Shown in pieces: positions 26,315-34,062 of a stretch of 64,000 nucleotides of DNA. Source of the stretch: Flammeovirga pacifica (GTDB taxonomy: Bacteria > Bacteroidota > Bacteroidia > Cytophagales > Flammeovirgaceae); contig NZ_JRYR02000001.1 of NCBI RefSeq assembly GCF_000807855.2, positions 3,321,902-3,385,901 of the forward strand, read 5' to 3'. The notes under the pieces were generated by a model, which was not told the origin of the DNA, ran no database searches, and saw only the letters and a list, made by a program, of their open reading frames with translations. Position numbers and translations under genes: made by a program. The stretch's first letter is position 1; the number at the start of each line of letters is the position of its first letter.

Positions 26315-26699
26315 GGTTATTTATCAACACACCTTATATACAGTTGTACAAAGAAAATCGGGAGTTCTGAATTTTCATTTCTTGTCTACTCCTCATTAGA
26401 ATATCATCGCATAGTTATTGGCTATGCTATTCTACATTGAGAGGCTAAAAAATAATTATCCAACTTTTATGTGCAACTACCTAAGTGTTCTATTCTAGTC
26501 AGTATTTATTTAAATTAATGAAATCAATAGTGATAATAATTATAACATCAAGTTATATTTATGTATTCTTTATTTGTTTCCTTTTATTCAAAAGTAAATA
26601 CAACTTTTTTGTATTTATAAATCGGATAAAAATCACTTTTAATAAAGATTTTTATATCGAATTTAGACATCAAAATTGATCCATATAGAACAAATCATC
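26315..26699. other. Gene-free AT-rich region with a bulged hairpin
   Basis: This 385-bp gap separates the response regulator and ispD. TAGAATA (26397-26403) and GCATAG (26409-26414) pair with CTATGC (26422-26427) and TATTCTA (26428-26434), a 13-bp stem with a 5-nt bulge and a 7-nt loop. The rest is very AT-rich. A 64-codon frame at 26485-26679 is of low complexity and I do not consider it coding. Confidence 0.4.
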
Positions 26700-27362
26700 A
26701 TGAAAAAATATAGTATTATAGTTGCTGGAGGAAAAGGTTTACGAATGGGAAGTGAACTACCAAAACAATTTATAGAGCTTAAAGGGCTTCCTATCTTAAT
26801 GCATACCATTAATAAATTTCATGAAGCTGATAAAACCACTAATATTATTGTTACTCTTCCGAAAGATCAAAAGGTTACGTGGGCAGAATTAGTTCAAAAG
26901 CATCAGTTCAGCACCCCACATCAAATAGTTACTGGAGGAGCAACAAGGTATCATTCTGTAGACAATGCTTTACAATACATTCCTGCTCATGATTGTGTTA
27001 TTGCAATTCATGATGGTGTAAGACCACTTGTTAGCACAGAGGTTATCCAAGAAAGTTATACACAAGCTATTCAACACGGTGCAGCTGTGCCTACTGTTCC
27101 TTTAAAAGAATCTCTTAGAGAAATTACTAAAGACGGAAATTTCGCAAAGAATAGAAGTGATTTTAGACTAGTTCAAACACCTCAAACATTTAGAGGCGAT
27201 ATTATACTTCATGCTTTCGAGAATGGGTATCAAGAATTCTTTACTGATGATGCAAGTGTAGCTGAATTTAATGGCTTTGCTATGCACCTTTTTGATGGAA
27301 ATTATGAAAATATAAAAGTCACTACACCTGAAGATTTAAAATTAGGGGAAGTACTGAGTTAA
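26700..27362 (+). CDS. ispD: 2-C-methyl-D-erythritol 4-phosphate cytidylyltransferase IspD
   Basis: A 220-residue enzyme of the MEP isoprenoid pathway joining CTP and methylerythritol phosphate. The nucleotide-binding motif VAGGKGLRMGSELPKQF sits at residues 8-24, and the later blocks VAIHDGVRPLVS, AAVPTVPLKESL and TPQTFRGDIILHAF are typical. An in-frame TTG at 26676 would add eight residues before the conserved MKKYSIIVAGG start; ATG 26700 is chosen. The gene is alone; ispF is not adjacent. Its presence shows that isoprenoid precursors here come from the MEP route. Confidence 0.95.
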   Translation: MKKYSIIVAGGKGLRMGSELPKQFIELKGLPILMHTINKFHEADKTTNIIVTLPKDQKVTWAELVQKHQFSTPHQIVTGGATRYHSVDNALQYIPAHDCVIAIHDGVRPLVSTEVIQESYTQAIQHGAAVPTVPLKESLREITKDGNFAKNRSDFRLVQTPQTFRGDIILHAFENGYQEFFTDDASVAEFNGFAMHLFDGNYENIKVTTPEDLKLGEVLS

Positions 27363-27380
27363 AATATTTTGTTGTAAACA

Positions 27381-27417
27381 AAAAAGCATCAGCAGATAAA
27401 TTCTACTGATGCTTTTT
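27381..27417. terminator. Bidirectional terminator between ispD and the DUF2795 gene
   Basis: A 12-bp stem (AAAAAGCATCAG at 27381-27392, CTGATGCTTTTT at 27406-27417) flanked by A and T runs; it can serve both converging genes. Confidence 0.85.
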
Positions 27418-27431
27418 TCTTTTGTGGGATA

Positions 27432-27653
27432 TTAATATTCATCTTCATTAAAGAAGAAGTCATCCTTTGTAGGATAATCTGGCCAGATTTCTTCGATACT
27501 TTCATATGGTTCACCATCATCCTCCAATTCTTGAAGATTTTCGATCACCTCAACAGGAGCACCTGTACGATCAGAAAAGTCAATTAATTCATCTTTTGTT
27601 GCAGGCCATGGCGCATCTTCTAAGTATGATGCTAATTCTAGTGTCCAGTACAT
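27432..27653 (-). CDS. DUF2795 domain protein
   Basis: A 73-residue acidic protein. The sequence MYWTLELASYLEDAPWPATK, then LQELEDDGEPYESIEEIWPD and the FFFNEDEY ending follow the strongly conserved DUF2795 protein found across Bacteroidota. The pattern is so conserved that the family must be important, but the function is unknown. ATG 27653; it has its own upstream gap of 242 bp and the terminator at 27381-27417. Confidence 0.9.
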   Translation of the reverse strand: MYWTLELASYLEDAPWPATKDELIDFSDRTGAPVEVIENLQELEDDGEPYESIEEIWPDYPTKDDFFFNEDEY

Positions 27654-27895
27654 ATTATATATTTATAATTTTGTGATACTTTTACAATTATCGAAATAAA
27701 TAATTTCGATGTTATTTTTGCGAAAATAGTATTTTTTTTGAATTAGTCAATAACCTTTTAAGTTAGGTTGATTAAAAACTAACTTTAATTCAATACTTAA
27801 ATAAAATTCATCAAGTATTTAACATATGAAATTTTAATTTAAGTACTACTCTTGATACTCATTTTTAAGGTAAAAGGTTTTTAAAAATCACTTTT

Positions 27896-28552
27896 TTATT
27901 GATTTGTATACACAATTCTTGATTTATAAACTCCATTTAATTCACAATCTTTTATTTCTAAAGGAATAAACCCAGATCCTACTTTATTGTAGTGCTTTTT
28001 CCTCCAAGAACCGTCTTGCTTTTGTAAATACATGGTTACCTCTACTTTTTCTCCCATAGGTGTAAATACTTCACCTTGTTTAAAGTAAGTACCTGTAGTT
28101 TCCCCTTCACATTCTTTGTAAGGGTATTTGTCTGTCACTCTAAATTTTGGATTTTTACCTTTAGAGGTATGTTTTTCTTTCACTTGTGTGATGCTTGGCA
28201 TACGCTTCCCTTCATTATTAGCGTAATCTGCTAAAGCATAATAGTTACCAGTAAAATTACAACTAGTAATATCTAATTTAACCACTCCGCCGCCTTTTCT
28301 TTTATATACTTGTTTAGACCAAGAACCATCATAATTCTGGAGATAGATATAAATATCTACATATTCATTCGGATCAGCTGATCGAACGATACCCTCTATA
28401 AGATGAAGTCCACCAAGTGGACAAGAACGGGGAACTTCTTGTTTAATAACAGTAAAAGTTGGTCTTGCAGATTGATCAATAGTAGCATAATCATTAAAGT
28501 CACCAACGGAAAAAATAAATAATAAGAATAGAGTATATATAGCAGTTTGCAT
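27896..28552 (-). CDS. Secreted protein with two tandem copies of an unknown domain
   Basis: A 218-residue protein that I do not recognise. The N-terminus is hydrophobic (1-18) and looks like a signal peptide. The mature part is an internal duplication: residues about 43-115 and about 147-218 align, with matching elements YIYLQNYDGSWSKQVYKRKG / TMYLQKQDGSWRKKHYNKVG, DITSCNFTGNYY / EIKDCELNGVYK, and a leading cysteine block (RSCPLG / KECEGE). Each repeat carries two cysteines that could form one disulfide. It stands alone on the minus strand. Confidence 0.7.
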   Translation of the reverse strand: MQTAIYTLFLLFIFSVGDFNDYATIDQSARPTFTVIKQEVPRSCPLGGLHLIEGIVRSADPNEYVDIYIYLQNYDGSWSKQVYKRKGGGVVKLDITSCNFTGNYYALADYANNEGKRMPSITQVKEKHTSKGKNPKFRVTDKYPYKECEGETTGTYFKQGEVFTPMGEKVEVTMYLQKQDGSWRKKHYNKVGSGFIPLEIKDCELNGVYKSRIVYTNQ

Positions 28553-28854
28553 AATGATATATATCGTTTTCAGTAAAGATATACTTCACAAAAAAAAGTC
28601 AATGAATAGAAACTAAAATAAGGGTATAAGCCCCAATTTTTCAATTAAACATTAATTTAACAAATTATGTACTAAAATTGGTCTGTTAACAAATAAATTC
28701 CTTGAAACTATTTTACTTTTTCATTTTGTAATCCAAAAAGAACCAACACCTAACATCATGCACTTGTTATTTACATTTGTTTAAATTTATAAAACTCACA
28801 ATCAATCATTTAGTTAAAAGCTGTGAATTTATGCAGAAATAATTGAAGAGTTAT
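28553..28854. other. AT-rich gene-free region
   Basis: Upstream part of a 526-bp gap between the duplicated-domain gene and the OmpA gene. I see no gene or strong inverted repeat here. The second half of the gap holds the small RNA unit described separately. Confidence 0.4.
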
Positions 28855-28886
28855 TTTGGTTTATTTATTAAATGAATGTAAATTTG
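28855..28886 (+). promoter_or_regulatory. Full Bacteroidota promoter (TTTG - 20 bp - TAAATTTG)
   Basis: TTTG at 28855-28858 and TAAATTTG at 28879-28886 match both halves of the Bacteroidota promoter with a 20-bp spacer. Predicted transcription start is at about 28892. No protein gene on the plus strand lies downstream before the terminator at 29051-29080. Confidence 0.6.
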
Positions 28887-28891
28887 AGTTA

Positions 28892-29080
28892 TCAAATAAA
28901 GATAATAATAGTTGATAAGCTACTTTCTACTATAAGATATTATGTAGGCCGAAAGGTCTATGTTGTTGTTTGTTCACCCTATTGAAGCTATTTTCTCATT
29001 GCCACTTTCTACAAAAGACATCAAGCTACTATTTACACCCTTACATATACAAGACGCCTATTTATAGGCGTCTTTTTTTT
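28892..29080 (+). ncRNA. Putative small RNA of about 190 nt
   Basis: The segment lies between a full promoter and a strong intrinsic terminator, on the opposite strand to the flanking genes. Near its 5' end a hairpin with a GAAA tetraloop is closed by six base pairs (TAGGCC at 28945-28950, GGTCTA at 28955-28960). The motif AAGCTA occurs three times (28917, 28985, 29023) and ACTTTCTAC twice (28922, 29004). A 35-codon frame at 28960-29067 exists, so a small mRNA is the main alternative. No known RNA family was recognised. Confidence 0.5.
29051..29080 (+). terminator. Terminator of the putative small RNA
   Basis: A perfect 10-bp stem (29051-29060 / 29065-29074), 4-nt loop TTTA and eight T (29073-29080) on the plus strand. 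The T tract touches the stop codon of the converging OmpA gene; on the minus strand the tail is weaker. Confidence 0.85.
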
Positions 29081-31715
29081 ATCTTAAAATTGTAAATACT
29101 ACTCTACGGTTTTCTTGGCGACCTCCTTTTGTTCTATTAGACATCACAGGTCTTTCCTCCCCATAACCATAAGCATCTAATCTAGAATCATGTACTCCTT
29201 TAGATATCAAATACTCTTTTACAGCATTGGCTCTATTTTTTGATAATTGAATATTGTATTCTTTAGAATCTACATTATCAGTATGTCCTTCAACTACCAA
29301 AATCCATAACTCATTTCTTTTCATTAATGCAGCTAATCGGTCTAAATCAAAAAATGACTCACGTCTTATTGTATATGAATTAGTATCGAAATTTAATGTC
29401 TGCATTATAAAAGTAGCATCGGTTGATTTATCATTTAAATTAACCGTTTCCATTGCTTTTAGCTTAAGATTTTTATCTGGATCAGACTCCTCGTTAATTT
29501 CTATACTACTTCCAATCATATTTTCATCATCAACATAAACAGAGTAATTGGCATTAGGAGGTAAAGCTAATTGAAACTCTCCGTTGTCTCCTGTCTTTTT
29601 AGTGACCACTAATTCTCCATTTTCATCTTGAATCTTGATTTTCACTTCATCCAATCCCTCTCCATTTTTATCGACAACCTTACCATGAGCAAATAGCATG
29701 GGTTTTGGACGTTTATCTAACGGAATATCTAATTCATAAATATCATCTCTTCCGTAATTAACGTCCCCTTTTTGAGAAACTACTAATGCTTTGTCACCCA
29801 CTGATGTCAAGTAAAAAGCATCATCATCAATACCATTTATAGAGATACCTAAGTTTACAGGTTCACTCCATTCTGTCCATGAGTCAGGGTTCAACCTTTT
29901 CGACATAAATATATCGTACCCACCATATCCGGCATGCCCATCAGAGCAAAAGTACAAGGTCTCTTTATCAGGATGTAAATAAGGGCTCTTTTCGGCAAAA
30001 GGAGTATTAATTACTTCACCTAAATTAATTGGTTCATCCCAAGTTCCATTTTCACCTTTGATACTTACATAGATATCTGTATTAAACTCACCAGATCCAT
30101 GATAATACAAACCATCATCAGGGTAATTAGGGTTATAACCTCCTACAGCCCCTGGTCGATCAGAGGCAAAAAAAGCAACATCACCGTCCAAGCTTAGACT
30201 TAAACCAGATTCATAATAAGGAGTATTAATAGGGTATTCAAAAACTTGAACAGCACCCCAAGTTCCATCTTTTAATTTTTTCGAGTAATAAAAATCTCCT
30301 TTACCAAGTCTACTTTCAGTACCTCTTACATAAGAGAACTTTCTTAATTTTGAGTAATTACCGTATAATAATAAAGTCTGACCATCTCCACTTATCCCCA
30401 TCGGTACTTCGTGAGATTCTGTATTTACTTCAACAATTTCTTGAGCTTGAGTCCAATTACCGTAAAAATCTTTTTTAGACATATAAACATCTTCGCCAGA
30501 TTTAGCTGTTTTTCGTGCAAAAAATAAATACTCCTCATCTAAAGTGATTACGGGTTGATATTCTCTAGCTACAGTATTGATATGATTACCTATATTTTTT
30601 AGTATTCTAGGGTTACTTGTATCTTCTAATGAGGCTAATATTTTAATAAAAAAATCTTGTTGTTCTGGAAAATAAGGTTGATACTTTTTATAAATCGATA
30701 TTACTTTATCATACTCATGAGCTTTGAACGGTTCCTCTGTCATTTTCTTAACAGCAATCAAAGCAATATCAAGAGGCGCTAATTGTTGAATAAACCTATC
30801 ATATAATTCTATTGATTCTGCCACACAACCTCTATCATGAATATTAAGCTGACATAATACCTCTATGATACTCATCCCTTCAGAGTCTGCAAATTTTTTC
30901 AGCTTGCTATAATTCTCTGATTTATACATTGTTGATTTTGAAAACCCATATTCCTTTCCATAAAATAATGGGACTATCATTTTCAATTCTTCTTTAGAGT
31001 AAAGGCTAATAATCTCTTTACAATAATGCTCATACATCTGCCCACCTCTATTTCCATATTGACGCAGAGATATATTATTGAGATATTCTTTTAAAACTCC
31101 TTTTCTAATTTCTTTAACCTTTCCTAAATATTTTGAATTTGGATAATCTAACAAGTATTCTCCACATTGACGGATCAATATTTCCCTCAATGCCATCAGT
31201 GTATCTCCTTCCATTATTCTATTATACACTTCTGTACGGTATAATTGTATGGTTGGTCTTCGATAAGGAGCTTGTTGCAAATAAGTATAAGCTGTTTGTT
31301 GAATTCTTGTGGATAGAAAACCACTCACCTCATCTCCTGCCACAGATAACGACTGTCTAATAATAAGTTTTTCTTGTTCACTTAGCTCTTGATAACTTTT
31401 TGATGCTAATATAGATAAACTGTAAGCTTCTCTAAGATCTTCAAAATAACCATCCATATTTTTAAATCGGATGATGTGCATTTCTTTCAGCTTTTGATCC
31501 GATACTTTTTCAAAAAGTTGATTTGCTAAAGCAAACTGAGACAAGCAAGATTCTGGGTTTTCTACTAATGATTTTCGGAAAGTTATTATTGAAGCATCAA
31601 TTTCTCCTGCAAAAATTTCTGCAATACCTTTTTGCTCTAATTCTGTTTGTCCTAACACTATATAAGGAGTAACAAACAATAAGAAAAATAATCTTAATAT
31701 GTATTTAAATATCAT
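29079..31715 (-). CDS. PorE-like OmpA-family protein (TPR, PD40 propeller, CRD, OmpA)
   Basis: An 878-residue secreted protein with signal peptide (ending VLGQ). Order of parts: helical TPR-like region (about 23-370), WD40-like PD40 beta-propeller repeats (about 385-660, with motifs such as FFASDRPGAVGGYN and YFCSDGHAGYGGYDIFMSKR), a carboxypeptidase-regulatory-like domain (about 673-745), and a C-terminal OmpA peptidoglycan-binding domain (about 765-878, VVEGHTDNVDSKEYNIQLSKNRA). This is the layout of PorE, a type IX secretion component anchored to peptidoglycan in Porphyromonas. Bacteroidota have several such paralogues, so orthology is not certain. Confidence 0.85.
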   Translation of the reverse strand: MIFKYILRLFFLLFVTPYIVLGQTELEQKGIAEIFAGEIDASIITFRKSLVENPESCLSQFALANQLFEKVSDQKLKEMHIIRFKNMDGYFEDLREAYSLSILASKSYQELSEQEKLIIRQSLSVAGDEVSGFLSTRIQQTAYTYLQQAPYRRPTIQLYRTEVYNRIMEGDTLMALREILIRQCGEYLLDYPNSKYLGKVKEIRKGVLKEYLNNISLRQYGNRGGQMYEHYCKEIISLYSKEELKMIVPLFYGKEYGFSKSTMYKSENYSKLKKFADSEGMSIIEVLCQLNIHDRGCVAESIELYDRFIQQLAPLDIALIAVKKMTEEPFKAHEYDKVISIYKKYQPYFPEQQDFFIKILASLEDTSNPRILKNIGNHINTVAREYQPVITLDEEYLFFARKTAKSGEDVYMSKKDFYGNWTQAQEIVEVNTESHEVPMGISGDGQTLLLYGNYSKLRKFSYVRGTESRLGKGDFYYSKKLKDGTWGAVQVFEYPINTPYYESGLSLSLDGDVAFFASDRPGAVGGYNPNYPDDGLYYHGSGEFNTDIYVSIKGENGTWDEPINLGEVINTPFAEKSPYLHPDKETLYFCSDGHAGYGGYDIFMSKRLNPDSWTEWSEPVNLGISINGIDDDAFYLTSVGDKALVVSQKGDVNYGRDDIYELDIPLDKRPKPMLFAHGKVVDKNGEGLDEVKIKIQDENGELVVTKKTGDNGEFQLALPPNANYSVYVDDENMIGSSIEINEESDPDKNLKLKAMETVNLNDKSTDATFIMQTLNFDTNSYTIRRESFFDLDRLAALMKRNELWILVVEGHTDNVDSKEYNIQLSKNRANAVKEYLISKGVHDSRLDAYGYGEERPVMSNRTKGGRQENRRVVFTILR

Positions 31716-32012
31716 GTATTAGGATTGATGATTAAACCAATTTAGTTTGAGTTACGTTACTTTAGTGTTAATACTACGTTTAAATTATTAAATTTTAAAG
31801 AATTTACTTTTAAATATTGGATTTTTCCAACAAATTCATGGAGGATAATAATTTTAATTAGTATATTAAAGTATTCATAAAGTTAATTTATAAAACAATA
31901 GTTAATCGTAAGAGTTATTTCTTCAAAAATATTTAAACAAACAATCTGTAAAGCTACTTTTTCTTTACAACATGTTTTAAATAACTATCACACATTAGAC
32001 ATTGAATAGAGT

Positions 32013-32351
32013 ATGAGAACACTAACATTATTGGCAGTTGCGGGCATTCTCATCCCGTCATTGTTAACAATTTTCCAAAAGAGTCAACAGCTATCTCAAA
32101 TGGAAAAAACTATTGATGGTTTAGCTAAGCTTGTTAAGCTTTCTATACTTATAGGTTTTGTTTTTGGGGCGGTCGGTTTAGTCACTGCTATCTCTTATTA
32201 TATTAGTCCTTATCTTGGTCTTGTTCAAGATGCTAATACTATAGAAGTCTCAATTTCAGCACTTAAATTTTATGCTATCATTGGAGTAGTCATTCCTATT
32301 TTGGGAATTGTATTAGGCTCTTTTCTATCGAAAAGGCAAGAGACTAATTAA
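32013..32351 (+). CDS. Small membrane protein, unknown
   Basis: A 112-residue protein with three predicted membrane segments (about 4-20, 42-66 and 84-106) joined by short polar loops, one of which (QKSQQLSQMEKTIDGLAK) is predicted amphipathic. No family recognised. The frame is followed by a strong terminator 20 bp after the stop, which supports it being a real gene. Upstream 297 bp are very AT-rich with no evident promoter match. Confidence 0.6.
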   Translation: MRTLTLLAVAGILIPSLLTIFQKSQQLSQMEKTIDGLAKLVKLSILIGFVFGAVGLVTAISYYISPYLGLVQDANTIEVSISALKFYAIIGVVIPILGIVLGSFLSKRQETN

Positions 32352-32370
32352 TTTTTATTAAGACATTATT

Positions 32371-32408
32371 AAAAAGTCACTGTGTAGATAATCACAGTGA
32401 CTTTTTTT
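32371..32408 (+). terminator. Terminator after the small membrane protein gene
   Basis: AAAAAGTCACTGTG (32371-32384) pairs with CACAGTGACTTTTT (32393-32406); seven T follow the stem. Confidence 0.88.
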
Positions 32409-32625
32409 ATTGTATTTTGCTACAAATTTTGAACTGACACCACTTTGACCAACTAAATGTGGGATTGGAAATAATGTTCTCCTTTCTTTTTATCCATAGT
32501 AAAAAATGGAGCACAGGAACATTCTACTTTAATTTTTTAATGCAATCGTATGCACAAGAAAGGATCAATTTAAAAAAGTTTTGATGATGTTAGTTCAGAA
32601 TAAAAACTAAGTATTATAAAAAGGT

Positions 32626-33873
32626 ATGGCACTAAATTATATTTGGATTTTTTTTATTCTTTGTGCATTTGTTGTAGCACTTATTAAATGGATCTTTTTA
32701 CATGACGCATCCTCATTTCAACTCATTATTGAAAGTACTTTTGATATGTCTAAAACAGCTTTTGATATATCTATTGGACTAACAGGTACTCTTGCTTTAT
32801 GGATGGGTCTAATGAATGTTGGAGAGAAAGGCGGAGCTGTAAATGTTATGGCAAAATTAGTCGGTCCTTTCTTTTCTAGAATATTCCCAGATGTTCCTAA
32901 AAATCATCCTGCCATATCTTCGATGATGATGAATTTTTCTGCAAATATGCTTGGCTTGGACAATGCTGCAACTCCCCTTGGATTAAAAGCCATGAAAGAG
33001 TTACAAGAACTGAACACAGAAAAAGATACCGCATCAAATCCGATGATCATGTTTTTGGTATTAAACACCTCAGGGCTTACGTTAATACCTATTACTGTAA
33101 TGATGTATCGCTCTCAATTTGGAGCAGAAAATCCTACCGATGTTTTTATACCTATTTTATTGGCTACAAGTATTTCATCAGTAATAGGATTATTAGTAGT
33201 CGCTCTTTATCAAAAGATAAATTTATTCGATAAAGTGATCGTGGCTTACCTTGGAGGATTAATTATATTAATTGCTGGTACAATATATCTATTTTATAAT
33301 CTTGATCCTGCTCAAACCAAAACAGTTTCTTCTGTTGCTGGTAACTTTATTCTTCTCTTTATTATCACTTCTTTTGTTGGATTAGCCGCTTTTAAAAAAA
33401 TTAATGCCTACGACGCATTTATTGAAGGTGCTAAAGAAGGATTTAAAACAGCCGTGACTATTATCCCTTACTTAGTCGCTATTTTGGTGGCTATTGGTAT
33501 GTTTAGAGCTTCTGGTGCGATGGATATGGTTATTAGTGCTATAAAATACGGTATCCACAATTTTATGGGATTAGATGCAGCCTTTGTTGATGCACTTCCT
33601 GTTGCATTTATGAAGCCACTCAGCGGTAGTGGTGCTAGAGGAGCTATGCTAGAAATTATAGAAGCTAAAGGAGTAGATTCTTTTGCTGGAATTCTTTCTT
33701 CTATGATGCAAGGAGCAACGGATACTACTTTCTATATCATTGCGGTTTATTTTGGATCTGTAAATATTAAAAAGACACGTTATGCTATTACTTGCGGACT
33801 AATTGCTGATATAGCAGGTATAATTTCAGCCATCGCTTTAGCTTATTTATTTTTTCAAGATAAGTTAGGTTAA
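32626..33873 (+). CDS. SpmA-SpmB fusion, nucleoside-recognition (Gate) domain membrane protein
   Basis: A 415-residue protein with about ten membrane segments. The first half resembles SpmA (AFDISIGLTGTLALWMGLMN, NMLGLDNAATPLGLKAM) and the second half SpmB (KTAVTIIPYLVAILVAIGMF, KPLSGSGARGAM, GATDTTFYIIAVYFGS). In Bacillus the two are separate spore maturation proteins; in Gram-negative bacteria the fused form is common and its substrate unknown. A single gene with a 217-bp non-coding gap after the upstream terminator. Confidence 0.88.
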   Translation: MALNYIWIFFILCAFVVALIKWIFLHDASSFQLIIESTFDMSKTAFDISIGLTGTLALWMGLMNVGEKGGAVNVMAKLVGPFFSRIFPDVPKNHPAISSMMMNFSANMLGLDNAATPLGLKAMKELQELNTEKDTASNPMIMFLVLNTSGLTLIPITVMMYRSQFGAENPTDVFIPILLATSISSVIGLLVVALYQKINLFDKVIVAYLGGLIILIAGTIYLFYNLDPAQTKTVSSVAGNFILLFIITSFVGLAAFKKINAYDAFIEGAKEGFKTAVTIIPYLVAILVAIGMFRASGAMDMVISAIKYGIHNFMGLDAAFVDALPVAFMKPLSGSGARGAMLEIIEAKGVDSFAGILSSMMQGATDTTFYIIAVYFGSVNIKKTRYAITCGLIADIAGIISAIALAYLFFQDKLG

Positions 33874-33988
33874 TTCCTTTTTATCATAGTACACAACTTC
33901 TTCTAATTGATCATTTTCAGAACGTTTATTTTGATAGTCGCTAGTACTATTTTTTCTGCATTAACATGACTTTTCTGAACTAATCTGT

Positions 33989-33996
33989 TATTTTTG
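33989..33996 (+). promoter_or_regulatory. Possible -7 element (TATTTTTG) of the DUF5916 gene
   Basis: The octamer fits TAnnTTTG and overlaps the first in-frame TTG (33994). If real, transcription starts at about 34003 and translation must begin further on. No good -33 element. Confidence 0.35.
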
Positions 33997-34062
33997 TCAT
34001 GGATTTTTTCATCGACAATTATCCAGCTACTCACTTTCTACATACCAAATTCAGACTTTCCA

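Noticed and set aside
26485..26679. A 64-codon plus-strand frame upstream of ispD
   Set aside because: Nearly all Ile, Phe, Ser, Tyr from AT-rich DNA; no promoter, no conserved pattern; it ends directly before ispD.
26676..26699. TTG start upstream of ispD
   Set aside because: It adds eight residues before the conserved MKKYSIIVAGG start of IspD.
33934..33956. ATAGT/ACTAT hairpin with T run after the SpmA-SpmB-type gene
   Set aside because: Only five base pairs; it may be a weak terminator but chance is as likely.
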